Positions 33,391 to 46,006 are shown, counted from the stretch's first letter. The stretch is DNA of 64,000 bases from Sophora flavescens (GCA_030762895.1 CM061064.1:135887847-135951846), one strand, 5' to 3'. Translations and numbers: made by a program. Notes: a model not told the origin generated them from the sequence alone.

Positions 33391-34408
33391 CTAAAGACTG
33401 AAATTAACTAACGCTCAAATGATGTATTTTCCTTTACGATTCCAAAATCAAAGATAATAATTGAAACTTTGTATTCTTAAATGAAGTGGCAAGCTGATGA
33501 AAAAACAATATGAGTTGTAAAAACACGTGCATGCATGAAAATAATAATATATACGGAACAATTATTAATTAAAGTATCATAGCTAGCTAGCTAGCATCAA
33601 TATACTTAACCATTAAGGTTTTAAGGAAGGAATTAAGCACACGGGAGTGACACGTTAGCGATGGCCATAGGGAAGCTTGTTGAGTACAAAAGATGGGAGA
33701 TGGGACTTCAAGATCGAGTCCGAGAGATTCTGGTTTCTATCATGGGTCATATAAAGAGGTCTCCATTCATCCATCCCAAAAGATAGATGGAAAAATAAGG
33801 CTACAGAAAGTTGGGGGAAGTGGAGGATGTGATTTTTCTTTTAGGGGAATAATAATGGAGAATCTTCTATCTATTTGTATAATGATTCATTCAAAGCTCT
33901 ACCATTGGGTAGGATCATTACTAATCGAGGATACTGGTTAAGGAATGAAGAAAGGCAATCTTTTATTGGAAAATTAAACATTATATTTTTCAAATATTAA
34001 ATATATTAATTTTCTATGTATACTTTTCTTTTTTTGGTTACTTGACGAGTGTCCTTAGAACACTCGTTAACATTTTCCTAAAATATATATTAACCTTGAT
34101 TCAATGTGTGTTTGGATGAACATTTGATAAACGTGATTCTAAATAAAAATGATTTTGTGGAACTTATTTTGACCAAAAATGAGTTGAAAGTAAAGTAATT
34201 TATGTTTGGATACATTCACAGGAATGTGATTTTTATCAATTCATGTTGTTTAGATGGTTTGGATCAAAATTGCTTTTGCGTTAATAATTACTAGAATGGG
34301 TTTTAATATATTATATATATATATATATATATATAATATAATATAATATAAAATTAAAAGTGCATCTTATTATTGCTAGGGGCGGTAACATTAAATGGGG
34401 AAAAACTT
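33391..34408. other. No gene seen
   Basis: AT-rich intergenic DNA. A 42-codon frame from ATG 33661 and an 82-codon frame at 33693-33941 show no known domain. A TA microsatellite lies at its right end. Confidence 0.4.
34311..34346. repeat. (TA)n microsatellite
   Basis: A run of about 12 TA repeats passing into ATAAT repeats. Confidence 0.9.
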
Positions 34409-35501
34409 TGAGTAAATAGCCAATTTGGTCCCTGAAACTGTGAGATCGTGTCAATTTGGTCCCTCAAATTAACGAAATTGCAAAAAGGTCCCTGAAACTG
34501 TCAAACGTTAATCAAGTTGGTCCCTCCGTTAGGCAGGGTTACTTGACGCCGTTAATGGCGCTGACGTGGCACGTTAAGTGCCCATGTGGCATGACAGCTG
34601 TACCACAGTTTCAGGGACCAATCTGACACTAAATTTCAGGGACCAAATTGACACAGGGGCTAAAAACCTATCTTCTTCTTCCTTCGGCTGTCTTCTTCCT
34701 TCGACTGTCTCTGGTTGTCTCTCTGCTCTCCCTAGAGCATTGGTTATAAATGCCAAATCTAAACTTTCTCAATCCTCTCATACACTTTCTCAATCTAAAC
34801 TTCTAGCCACAGTTAACTACTAAAGTGGTTTATTTAGTCAAAAAATGGGTAAAAGCAATTACTATTTAAGGCAAAAAATGCTTCACTTGTTAATGCTATT
34901 ATATGTGATGAAGGAAGTTAATGCTTCACCTATGGCAGAACTCTTTACAGTAATGATATTCACATTTAGGAACAGCTCCTGATGGTTCTAAGTGAGTGTT
35001 GTTATGCAATTAGGAACGCATGCATAAAGTGAGTGCTGACTATTGGAGTCTGATTCAAACCAAACAAAGACAACCAAAGACATCAAGGATCGATGAATTA
35101 AAAGACATGGATGAATGGAATAATATATTACATAAACAGAAACAACCAGAGAGAGAGACAGAAACAGACGACGAAGGAGAGAGAGCAGAGAGACAACCAG
35201 AGACAGTCGAAGGAAGAAGACAGTCGAAGGAAGAAGAAGATAGGTTTTTAGCCCCTGTGTCAATTTGGTCCCTGAAATTTAGTGTCAGATTGGTCCCTGA
35301 AACTGTGGTACAGCTGTCATGCCACATGGGCACTTAACGTGCCACGTCAGCGCCATTAACGGCGTCAAGTAACCCTGCCTAACGGAGGGACCAACTTGAT
35401 TAACGTTTGACAGTTTCAGGGACCTTTTTGCAATTTTGTTAATTTGAGGGACCAAATTGACACGATCTCACAGTTTCAGGGACCAAATTGGCTATTTACT
35501 T
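34409..35501. mobile_element. Mutator-like long-TIR element, non-autonomous
   Basis: 1,093 bases. The left arm 34409-34730 and right arm 35181-35501 are near-perfect inverted copies of about 320 bases, containing repeated TTTCAGGGACCAAATTG blocks. Both sides are flanked by the 9-bp sequence GAAAAACTT (34400-34408 and 35502-35510), the duplication length typical of Mutator elements. The central 450 bases encode no transposase; the frames at 34578-34823, 35020-35337 and their mirrors are by-products of the inverted arms. It is a non-autonomous MULE or foldback element, and whether the centre is a captured host fragment cannot be told. Confidence 0.88.
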
Positions 35502-35510
35502 GAAAAACTT

Positions 35511-35756
35511 TCTCTGTTCGTTTCATCTTATTCATGCCAACAGCTAAAAGATTTACTTTACGTATAAGGTGGACCATGTCCAATTATCTTACAGTGTCCC
35601 ATACTCAACCATGTCCACTTTTCCTACACAAGCCCATTTGTTTTTAACCCATAATCCGGATCCAACCCCTTTCTTCCTCTATCAGCCTTCTTACCCAGAG
35701 AAACCCTAGCAGTTGCAGCAAGGGCGATAAAAAACACAGCAAAGAAGGATCTCAAA
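35511..35756 (+). other. Probable 5' flank of the PPR gene
   Basis: About 250 bases between the Mutator-like element and the PPR start codon, with a purine/pyrimidine mix resembling a 5' leader near 35690-35756 (AGAAACCCTAGCAG). No clear TATA box was identified. Confidence 0.4.
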
Positions 35757-35821
35757 ATGTCACGCACTTTCGTCACTGCTACCCTCCACCATCTTCGCCG
35801 TCTCTCCACCACCAACGCCAC

Positions 35822-38800
35822 TGTAACACCTCATTTTTACTATTTTTCAGTATCGGTAGAATTTTTAATTATTTATATTTTTTTATCTGAGATCTAGAAA
35901 ATGATTTTGGATAAAACAAAATCATAATTTTACTCTACCTTATGGTAGAAGGTTATGGTAAAAATTTAGGTTTAAAATTCAGACGAAACTCGGTATGTGT
36001 TTTAACTAACAGTAAGATTTTACTTATCAGAAAACCTAATTTTGACTCGTAAACGAAATGGTTAGACTTTATATTTCATTTACAACGATATGGGTTATTT
36101 TGAAAATTTTCAAAATAAATAAGTTATTATGCTTATTTGGGCGTAAACCCTATTCGGGAATTTGACGGAATTAAGAATGGATGTGCAGAGATAGAACCGG
36201 ACACGGGAGAAGCTGGGCCATGGAGTGAGTCACAACCATGACTCACCAAGCATTTATGAGACATTAAAGGCAAGTAATCATGTCTTTTATGTGAAAAAGA
36301 GCAAAATGCCCTTAACCTAACCTACCTTAGTTAAAAGTTAACCATGATTAAGGCAAGACAATTTTAAATTGACGTCTCCTCCTCATTTGTGGTGCTAAAC
36401 TCAGTCACACCTCTTTCAACCATGACCACTTAATTGTAATGATTACTTTGGGTGTGAAATGTCCTAATTAACCTTGGTTTTTAAAGGAATTACAAGTTGG
36501 TCCCTTAGTGTGATTCCAATTTCTATGGTCTTCATATGACTTCTATTTTCATCATCCAAGAGCTTGAAAAATTTAGAGATCTCTAGCCTATTTTTCTTGT
36601 CTTGGCCGAACCTAACTTCTAAATGGGTTAGATGGTTTTTTCCATTTTTAACTTGTTGTTTTGTTGATTGTTCATGGCTAGGTTTTAAGTACAAAACCTT
36701 GGAGCCCTAGGTGAACATCATTCTCTTCTTGCTTGAGTTTCAAGTGACTAACAAAGGTATGGGGAGATTACCATCATCCTACCTTAGGGTAGACATGTGG
36801 ATGGTTTATTTAGTGTTATTTAGTGTAAATGGTCTTGTAAATCATAAGTGTGTGATTTATTGTTTTATGTGTGTGATCCTCTTGGAGGAATTGGTTGATG
36901 CTTGATTTTGATATATGTTGATTTTGATTCAATGATTTCTATTTGGATACTTGATGGTTGTTTATTTGATTTAATATGAAAAATTGCCTAACATGATCAT
37001 TCTTGGGTCATTCAAACTTGGCTGTTTAAATGGGTTGCATGATGATTTAAATTTTTTGAATAATTTTTAGGAGTATTGAATGAACATATAAGAATATAAA
37101 AATTGGTTTGGATTGATTTGGATGTGTATATTGAAAGACATGATTTTATGAGTCCTTAGGGACTAAAATGCAATTTCTGAGAATTTCAGTGGCTGCCCTG
37201 AAATTCATATTCATGTGCGTTAAGATTGTAGTCCTTGATGAGAAAAAACCATAGAAATTGGTTTGGTGTTAATTGGATTAATACATAAAAAGTTATAAGC
37301 TTTTTTGTAAACAAGGACCTTTTTGCAATTATAGAAAAATATTTGGGCAGAAACGTAATTTCTGGAAATTTGAGGGCAACTGAAAAATATTTCTATAGAA
37401 GTTGGTTTGGTGTGATTTGAAGTTATAAATAAAAAGTTATAAGGTTCTAAGTGAATAAGGACCTTTTTATAATTAATGAAAGTTTAGGGACTAAAATGCA
37501 ATTTTCTAAAATTTATGAAATTGGACAGTTAGAAAATGTTTTCATGCCTATAAAACTGTTCTAAAACTCCAAAATGAGTTTTGGACTATTAGAGTGTAAA
37601 ATCGTTGAAAAATGATTTAAGCGATTTACAAAATTAACGACGTTCGATCAAATTCTTAGAAATTTTGTATAAATGGAGTTTTTGATGGAAAATCAGGGTT
37701 TCAACATTTTCATGTGATTAATATAACCTAAGAGAGTAATACATTTGAGGTGAAGAACCATGTTTTCAAAAATATGGCTTTTGAGCCTAAATTCAGTAAA
37801 AAAAGCAGCGAAACCGTTGTTAAACATTTTTAAGAATTTTTTAGAAAGTGTTTTGGAGAAATTGATACCTATGTATCTTTGAGGGAAATAACTCTTGAAA
37901 ATGGATTTGATTTTATTTAAAGGTTTTGATTTTAAGCCAAAAAGGATTTTAGTCTTCAAAGACGAGATTTTACGATAAAATGTAAAAACCTAAGTCAAGA
38001 ACGACTTAGTGAAAATACGAACGTAATAATTGATGTGCAGTGGAACACCACCTTATGTCATAAAGTATGGATAATTCGTTATCCATATTCCATAAAATTT
38101 AATGGACTCGGAATGATTTGTTTTATTGAAAGCCAAAGAAAAAGGCTCAATTAGAAAAGTATAGAGAAATAAATAATTGGACTTGTGTTCCAATCTCATA
38201 ATGCGCTAGGATTTTTAATCAAGTACTTTAAGAAAACTTTACACAAAGATGAAAGGTTACTTGATAACTTTAGCTTGATGATTAAGAACCAGTGATTCGG
38301 ACTTAAGAACATCTAGCATCTGTTACAGTACGTTGAAAGGATTCTGATGGAATCAAATGATGTTATCCAATGAAAGGATGAGATTTCCGACAAAGTTTTC
38401 CTAAACACATAGTGAAACTATGTTCTGTAAGGCCGTTGTACCTAAGATATTGAGCTAACACTTTAATACGGGTGCAAATTTCGTAGTGACGAATTCATTG
38501 ATGATTAGGGATGTGGGGGTATGAAATACTCATATAGGCCCAGTTGGTTGCTCTTCTGTGGCATTGTGATCTTGCACTACACCGACATACTCTACTAGAC
38601 ACTATGTATTTTCTGGTAGTGAAGGATGTTCCCAAAAAATCCTATGTGCACCATGATGACTGTTGACACATTTTATTACCCAAGGCTGGTGGACTCCGGA
38701 ACAATCCTCCAAACCACTCTCTCCGACAATTTGTTAAAACCATGGTATAGGGAATCAGAGGTCATTCCTCGAGTCTTAGATGTATTCTATCTAGGGAAAA

Positions 38801-39433
38801 CGGTGCCCTGTGATTATGTTGTTGTGAAACGTTCTTATTATCGTTGTGATGGATGATATAACTATTTATAGATATTTGTACGTACCTGTGTGTCGTACCA
38901 CTGCATGTCTGCGTTAAGTGTAAGATGAACATAAATCTCACATCATTTCTGTATTTTCTGGTTTGCTGTTTTCTATCTTACGTCAGGCGAAGATGACGAC
39001 AACACTATTACTCCATCACATCTCGCTGGAGTTTGAGAGTACTTGGAAACATGGACACAATCTCGAGGGCTATAGTGTAATGGACTTTTTGTCAGTATTT
39101 TGTGTCTGGCCAGTCTCGTGTCTATGTTATATTTTGCGGAGCTATATCTCTAAAGATATTATTATTATAAACATATTTCCAGTATGTTGTTATTTACTGA
39201 CATTAGTATTTCCGCCATATTCTGAATATGTATGACTGTTAGTACTTGTGAATGATTGTATAATATTGATGCATAAGTTGATGTTATATGTTAAACAGTA
39301 TGTATGATATTATTTGTGAAAGATAAAAGCAAAAAGTAACCCGTATTTGTGGTAAAACATTTATTTTACGCTTTACTCGGTCTTATAAAATAGAAAAGTC
39401 ACAGACAATGTAGCGCCCCAGTAAGGTGTTACA
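35822..39433 (+). mobile_element. Solo LTR (about 3.6 kb) in the PPR gene
   Basis: Starts TGTAACACCTC and ends AGGTGTTACA. Its first 450 bases resemble, on the opposite strand, the LTR of the decayed gypsy element at 32906-28234, including the block CATGACTCACCAAGCATTTA. No primer-binding site, polypurine tract or pol domain is seen between the ends, so it is a solo LTR. The flanks GCCAC (35817-35821) and ACCCC (39434-39438) match at three of five positions; removal of five bases restores the PPR frame, as expected for an old duplication. The frames inside (for example 38626-38856) have no recognised domain. Confidence 0.75.
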
Positions 39434-40334
39434 ACCCCCACCACCACCACCACCTCCCGCAAAGCCATCGAACTCACAGTCCGCCGCCTCGCCAAATCTC
39501 ATCACTTTTCCGACGTCATCCACCTCATCGAGTGCAAAAAACCGAACCCAACATCACCCAAGAATCATTCCCTTCCACCATCATACGTTCTTACGGTCTC
39601 GCTGGCATGGTCGATCATGCCCTCCGAACTTACCACCAGATGGACCAACTCGGAACCCCTCGACCCTCTCTCTCTCTCTCCTTCAATGCCCTCTTAACTG
39701 CTTGCAACAACTCCAAACTCTTCCTCAATGTCCCTAAATTGTTCGACGAAATTACTCTCCAATACGGTATCCTTTCGGATAAGGTCTCGTATGGGATTCT
39801 AATCAAGTCATTTTACGAAACGGATCAGCCCGAAAAGGCTCTTGAGATTTTGAAAGGAGTTCAAGAAAAGGAGATAACTGTAGTTACTTATACAACTATA
39901 CTAGATGCTATGTATAGGAAGAAAAATAGTGATGAGATTGAGATTTTGTGGTGTTCGATGAAAGAGAAACGTTGTATTGATGTTACTGCTTTTAATGTGA
40001 GGCTTAAGTATGTGTCTGATGAGGCACTACTGGAGAAAGTGAAGGCATTGATTGATGAAATGGTTGATCATCATGGGTTGAATCCTAATACGATTACTTA
40101 TAATTATTTGATGACTTGTTATGTGAAGAGTGGGATGATAAAGGAAGCGAAGAAGGTTTATGATGGCTTTTACGAAAAGAGGTGTCATCATAATGCTGTG
40201 ACTTTCAGGACTATGTTGTTTTATTTGTGTATGAATAAAGATTTTGAGGGGGCGTTTGAGGTTTTCAAGACTACTGTGAAAGTGAATATTATTCCTGATT
40301 TTGATACCTTGAAGCTATTGGTGCCAGGGTTTCA

Positions 40335-40500
40335 AAATTAGGTCCGCAACCACTAATGCGGCCGCAATATTGCTGTTGCGGGACTTACCGCAACAGCATC
40401 GGGCCGCAATTGCGGTGTGATTCAAAATCACCTGTTACAGTCGCAACGTAACGGCGTAATGGCCGCAACGTAACGCCATAACGGCCGCATCAACCGCAAT
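40335..40500 (+). repeat. Left subterminal repeats of the hAT element
   Basis: Multiple CCGCAA/TTGCGG and GGCCGC motifs in both orientations; the same motifs occur at 45050-45120 next to the right end. They probably bind the transposase. Confidence 0.7.
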
Positions 40501-40937
40501 GGAGCTTCAAACACCCAAAAGCCAAAACAGTTCCGTTCAACTCAATCATAGGTGCAAAAAAGTAAATTCTCATATCAGACAAACAGATTTCTAAATGTAT
40601 CAGAAAAAGAGATTCTCCTAACCTGCTTTTCAGGTCAAATTTTTCTCTTGCATTTATCTCTTTTCTGCTTTATGCTTCACTCAATGTCTCATTCATATAA
40701 CCTCATTCCTCAGTCTCACTTATTTGCTCAGGATCAGTGGATCTGCTCAAGTGGTCAAGCCTCACTGTGCTTCGAATCCTAAAACATCCGATCTACTAGC
40801 CTCACCCCAAGGTAAGATCTTCCTTTCCTCCTTTGCTCTGGTGCTTTGCTCTACTCTGCTCACTGTTGTGTCGTCGTCCTCCGGGTGTGGGGTTGAGTCC
40901 CCATGGGTGAGGGCTTGATGCCGTGACTGAGGAGGGT

Positions 40938-41337
40938 CGTGAGGTGGAGGCCGTGGGTCATGAGGCGGAGGGCCGGAGGTCATGGGTCGTGACTCACTAA
41001 CTCATGAGGCATTGAAGAGAAGAGAGGCTGAGCCTGAGAGAGAGGGGAGGGGCCGATGGGGGCCGCGATCTGGGTTTTGGGGCGAAGTGGTGAACCGTGA
41101 GCCCATGGGTCGTCTGGTGGGTAGCCGCGGCACCGGACATCGTGAGGTGGAGGCCGTGGGTCGTGAGGCGGAGGGCCGGAGGCCATGGGTCGTGACTCAC
41201 TGACTCGTGAGGCGTTGAAGAGAAGAGAGGCTGAGCCTGAGAGAGAGGGGAGGGGCCGAGGGGGGCCGCGATCTGGGTTTTGGGGTGAAGTGGCGAACCA
41301 CGAGCCCATGGGTCGTCTGGTGGGTAGCCGCGACGCC
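40938..41337 (+). repeat. Tandem duplication of about 200 bases in the hAT leader
   Basis: Two GC-rich copies, about 40938-41134 and 41141-41337, offset by 203 bases, beginning CGTGAGGTGGAGGCCGTGGG. They give paired reading frames on both strands (for example 40982-41203 and 41185-41382) that reflect the repeat rather than genes. Confidence 0.85.
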
Positions 41338-41943
41338 GAACGAGTGACGGAGGAGGAGGGTTACCGGTTGAGACTTGAGTGAGTGTGGTCTGTGTGGATG
41401 TGGTGAAAAATGAAGAAAAAAAAAGAAACAGAGGAGGTTAGAAGAAGAGGTGAGGGACGAGAGAGGGATAGGTATCACTGTCAGGAAAAAAACAAAAGTG
41501 TGGAGTGAGAGTATGTGCCGTGTGTGTGTGAGTTGGGTTGGGGTGGGGTGGGGTGGGAGGGGGGGACCGAATTGGGTGGGGGGAATTTTTTAGGGGGGAA
41601 TTTTTTTTTTAATCAAAAATTTTAGGTGGGAAATTAATTGAGATTTGGGAATAATATAGGGAAAATTTGAGAGGGAAATAAAATATATATTGATATATTA
41701 ATCTAATTACTAGTTTAGTATATGTTTAGCTAGTATTTATTGTTCAAATTATATGTTAATAATTGATTTGTTGTATTAAATAATTTACTGTAATTATTAA
41801 TTAGATTATCCGTGTTTTGCTAATTACTAGTTATATTAAAGTTTTTTTTTTGAAGGCTAGTTTAGATTAAAGTTGTAAGTTTGGTTGAATTATTGATTAA
41901 TGTTTATTTATAAATATTGAACAGGTTGTATAAAATATACACA

Positions 41944-44598
41944 ATGCCTCCAAGAGAAGAATTTCCTACACAAAGATTAGATAGTGCTCCAAGTGATGAT
42001 ATTGGATGGCATTTTGGAAACCCAGTAGCCGGAAGTCGTAACAATATCGAATGCAAACTTTGTCACAAGATAATAAAAGGTGGCATTACAAGAGTGAAGC
42101 AACATATAGCACATATGAAAGGACAAGTGTCTGGTTGTGCTAGAGTGAGCAAATTGGCTAGAGAAGGTATGATGAAGCTTCTTCTTGAAGGAAAAGCAAA
42201 GAAAAATGACTCCAAAAAAATAAAAGAAGAATTTGAAGCACGCCTGAGAGGAGAAGATGAAGATGAAGATGTGGATCACCTTATTGATGAATGAATGAGG
42301 TTTGCTGCACAGGAAAGCCTTAGATCACATCGCGAATGGGAAGACAGGTAACAATTTAGACAACAAACAGGAGGGTGTGGAAATATATACGAACAAGGTG
42401 GGAGCTCTCATGCGAGTGTTGGTGGGGGTGAAAGGCCTGAAAATGTTACTCTGGAGTTGAGATCTACAAATATTGATCTTATGAGGAGCAAAAGCATGAA
42501 GCAACCAAAAATCAGTAAGGGTATCATGAAGACATTGAGGAGGAAGCTAGGAGAGGCAGTAAGCAAGTTTTTTATTTATGATCACTTACCTATGAATTTA
42601 GCTAACTCTCCTTGGTTGCATAATTGGATTGTTACAGCTGCTGAGGTAGGTAAAGGGGTTAAATGTCCGACCCCTTATGAAATCTCAGATGTATATTTAG
42701 AGAATGAATATAGGGAAATGAAGAAGTGGTTGAACGTATTGAGAGGTACATGGAAAGAAAAGGGGGTGACAATAATGTGTGATGGTTGGACGGACGGTAT
42801 CAACCATACTCATATTATGAATTTTTTGGTGCATAGTAGTAAGGGGACAATTTTCTTTTAATCTATTGATGCTTCTAATGTTGTTAGTAGAAACACAGAT
42901 TACTACTTTCAATTATTAGATAAAGTTGTTGAAGAAGTGGGAGAAGAGTTTGTTGTTCAAGTGGTTACAAATAATGAAGCAGCACTGAAAGCAGCTGGTC
43001 AGAAACTGATGGAGAAGCAGCCTCATTTCATATATGAAGCCATTGATAGAGCTAAACAAGCAATTAAACAAAATTCTCGTTATCATTCCAGATATAATGA
43101 TTCAATAGACAAGCGATGGAGATACATGCATTCCGATCTTCATTCTGCCGGTATGTTGATATAATTTATAAATTTATTTTTATCATGTAATTTTATATTT
43201 ATACTTTCATCCATAATAATATATTATCCTTTTTTAGGTTATTTTCTTAATCCGCAATTTCAATACGGAGTTGAACATGGGGATGATGTCTATAAAGAAA
43301 CGTTTGAAGGAACAAATAGAGTCATCTTCAGAATAGAAAGAAACATCGATGATCAGATTAAAGCCCTGAACCAGGTTAGTAATGAATATTTATATTTTTA
43401 AACTTATAATTCATTATTTATCAAATGAAGATATTTACGTATTGATATATTATGTTATATTTCACAGTTAGTACTTTTTAGAGATAAGGTTGAAACATTT
43501 GGTACTCCTCAAGCTCAAGCAGCTTGGTCTAAGATGAATCCAGGTAAAATAAATTTTTTTTTTCATAAATCAATGAACTTTAACTTTATTTTTTAATATA
43601 ATAACTAATAATTTGTTTACCTATTGTTGCTCCTTTAAAAAGCTGAATGGTGGTCCTTTTTTGGTGTATGTGCTCCTGAGCTTAAACATGTGGCTATAAA
43701 AGTTCTTAGCCAAACAACTTCAGCCACAAATTGTGAGAGAAATTGGAGCACATTTAGTTATATCCACACGAAGACAAGGAATAGATTGGAGTATAAAAAG
43801 CTACAAAAGCTTGTCTTCACGCACTACAATATGAAATTGAAAATGAGGCATCAAATGAGAAAAAGTCAAGATGAAATTGAAGCAAGTTTTAATCCTATCA
43901 ATCTTGATTATATATTTCAAGAAGATGCTCCATGGATTGAAGAGAGAGAAGATCCACTATTAGATGGAGTACAAAATATAGAATGGTTGCCTCTAGTGGA
44001 TACAGATGATGAAGATGTGGAAGTTGTTGATGATAATGATGATTCTAATGAAGATGGTGGTGGTTTAAGTCCACCAAGTAATAATAGTGGTGATGGGGGT
44101 GGTAATGTAGAAGCTGAAGAAGGTGGCGGTGATGATGATGGGCAATTTCAAAATGATCCATCTCAAGATTCACCATATAATAGGCGTTATAGGAGCTTGA
44201 CTGATGTGGCTCCTTCTGGTAGTTCATTACCCGAGAGCAGCAGAGGTGGGTCACATTCTAGGAGAGGAAAAAGAAAACAGAATGTTCTACTTGAGGATTC
44301 TTCCTCTTCTAGTATTGCACAAAGTTTTAGTGACTTTGGTATTGATGATTCTTCTCAGAGTAGTCAACAATCTCATCCACCTTATTATCAATATCCTTAT
44401 TTCAACACATTTAATATATACGCAAGTGATCAAGCTCCCTCATACTACCAACCATCAATGAATTATCAAGATCCTTATCATCAACAATCAAGTGGTGGAT
44501 TTTTTGATTATGTCTTTGGACAAGGAGCTACACAAGATGATACCCAACAAAGTGAGAATAGAGGTTATGAACCACCACGTCATTCCACCATGTGGTAG
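41944..44598 (+). pseudogene. hAT transposase, BED finger to dimerisation domain
   Basis: Proposed exons 41944-43150, 43238-43374, 43468-43543 and 43643-44598; all introns have GT..AG ends and keep phase. Domain order: BED zinc finger (CKLCHKIIKGGITRVKQHIA) at residues 35-60, a DUF659-type region (IVTAAEVGKGVKCPTPYEIS, VTIMCDGWTDG), the later catalytic region, and the C-terminal hAT dimerisation domain (SATNCERNWSTFSYIHTKTR). A long acidic and Ser/Gln/Tyr-rich tail follows. Three in-frame stops occur at 42292-42294, 42349-42351 and 42859-42861. The segment between LMEKQPH and FIYEAIDRAK (near 43030) is shorter than in relatives by what looks like well over 100 residues, so part of the catalytic core is missing. 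Not functional. Confidence 0.85.
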
Positions 44599-45339
44599 CA
44601 AGTATCATGTAAGTTCAATTTTTATTATCTTTGATTCGTATATTTATTAATTATTATTATTTTAAATTTATTAATTTATTTACTTTTATCTTTTTTTTTT
44701 GTAGTGAAGATGTATCTCTAAGTGGTGACAATGTGACATTATTTTAGAATCACAATTGCAGCTAGATGTATTCCTATATGTGACACTAATATCTTTTTAT
44801 TTGTGATTCATATATATTTATGCACTATTAAGTTTCTGATCTTCTTACTTCTTTGTAATTTTGTACTTATATGTGTTTAAAAGTTTTATTTATAATTTAT
44901 TTTCACTAAATTAAGTTTAAATTATTCATAAACATAATACAATGTCTTAAAAATGAATAGAAATTTATACAACATCATTGGTGAAAGATATATAAAGAAT
45001 TACAAAAAAAATTGATTTTTTTTTTTCATTTTGTGAATTTTTCAAATCGTTTCACACCGCAACGGCCGCGGTACGCATCGCAGCGGCCGCAATGACCGCA
45101 ACCATAGTGACCGCAACCATAATTTAAAACCCTGATTGATGCAAGGGTTGGTTACCTAAGGAAAGCAGAAGGAGGCGAAAGAATTGATTCAAATTGTTAG
45201 GACGAAATGTCCTTCAAATATGTTGGAAGCATGGATGAAGGTTGAGGAAAATCTCAACTTGAGCTCTAATGATGATGAGGCCGCATCACCTACAGAAGAA
45301 CCCAACTTGGACAAAGTATGTCCACATGTGTCCTCTTAG

Positions 45340-46006
45340 TGTTATATGTTTTATATAGATTTTGAATAAATTGATTTTGTCTTATGCTCATCACTCCTGA
45401 ATGTCTCTAGTTGTAAAAGATTTAACTATTGCATTGTTATAATGGGTCTGTACTTCTATTTGAGCTATTTGAGCATCACAGTGAAAACCATATATATTGT
45501 ATTGCCTATTGCTTAAATGCAACTTGTCGCATTGCTCACTCAATCCATTAATTCTTAACTGATACTGATTGTATGACTGATGCTACATGTTGCTTATATT
45601 GATTGTGCCATGTGTATTGTCGCAACTCCTTGTGAGGATGGAACCCCTACTTGGAACCCTTTTTTTATAAGAGAATTTCTATGGAACCCCTACAAAGGGA
45701 AGGGTTTCGGTACCCTTCCTATGTTATCCAATCCAATAATTAGATGACATTTTTTTTTTTTGTAATTAGATGGGAACCTGGTAGTCACAATTACCATGTT
45801 TATGTCCTACGAGATCTATCATTGAACTTTATATTGCTTTTGGATTCCTTAGTACATATTTAATGTCTAGACCACGGTTTGAAAAGCACAAAACATGTTT
45901 ATTTAACCTCGATGTCTGGACATGAAGATAACTTATCTTAGCTTGAGTGAACATGATAGATAACTTACAGATAAGAATTCATGACTATAGGAGGAAGCAT
46001 ACGTTA
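45340..46006. other. No gene seen
   Basis: Downstream flank of the PPR gene. GGAACCCCTAC occurs twice (45640-45710). Nothing else recognised. Confidence 0.4.

Larger units (their letters stand above)
40325..45134 (+). mobile_element. hAT transposon with defective transposase gene
   Basis: 4,810 bases. Terminal inverted repeats CAGGGTTTCAAAATTA and (right end, inverted) CAGGGTTTTAAATTA are flanked by an 8-bp duplication ATTGGTGC (40317-40324) and ATTGATGC (45135-45142), one change. Both are hAT hallmarks. Subterminal regions (40335-40500, 45045-45125) are full of GCGGCCGC and CCGCAA motifs, likely transposase-binding sites. A 203-base direct duplication lies in the leader (40938-41337), followed by a G-rich stretch at 41535-41566. 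The transposase gene occupies 41944-44598. Confidence 0.9.
35757..45339 (+). pseudogene. Mitochondrial-type PPR protein gene, broken by two transposons
   Basis: Three pieces: 35757-35821, 39434-40324 and 45143-45339. It starts MSRTFVTATLHHLRRLSTTN, an Arg/Ser/Thr-rich presequence typical of mitochondrial import. The middle piece shows pentatricopeptide repeats (VSYGILIKSFYETDQPEKAL, VVTYTTILDAMYRKKN, ITYNYLMTCYVKSGMIKEA). The last piece ends in an acidic tail (NLNLSSNDDEAASPTEEPNL) and TAG 45337-45339. It resembles the short P-class PPR proteins of the Arabidopsis At1g61870/At1g11630 type, which belong to the mitochondrial ribosome. Damage: a solo LTR after codon 21, a frameshift at the A-run 39536-39541, an hAT transposon at 40325, and a TAA at 45157-45159. 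Removing one target copy at the hAT site keeps the reading frame, so the insertions hit what was one continuous coding sequence without introns. Confidence 0.85.

Noticed and set aside
33693..33941. 82-codon frame as a small gene
   Set aside because: No recognisable domain, no clear promoter, and several overlapping frames of similar length; it may be chance.
34578..35337. Mirror-image reading frames on both strands
   Set aside because: They come from the inverted arms of the Mutator-like element and encode repeats of the same non-coding text.
40724..41478. GC-rich frames on both strands in the hAT leader
   Set aside because: They arise from a tandem duplication of about 200 bases; no domain and no splice links to the transposase.
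44045..44254. His/Tyr-rich minus-strand frame
   Set aside because: It is antisense to the acidic and Gly-rich tail of the hAT transposase.
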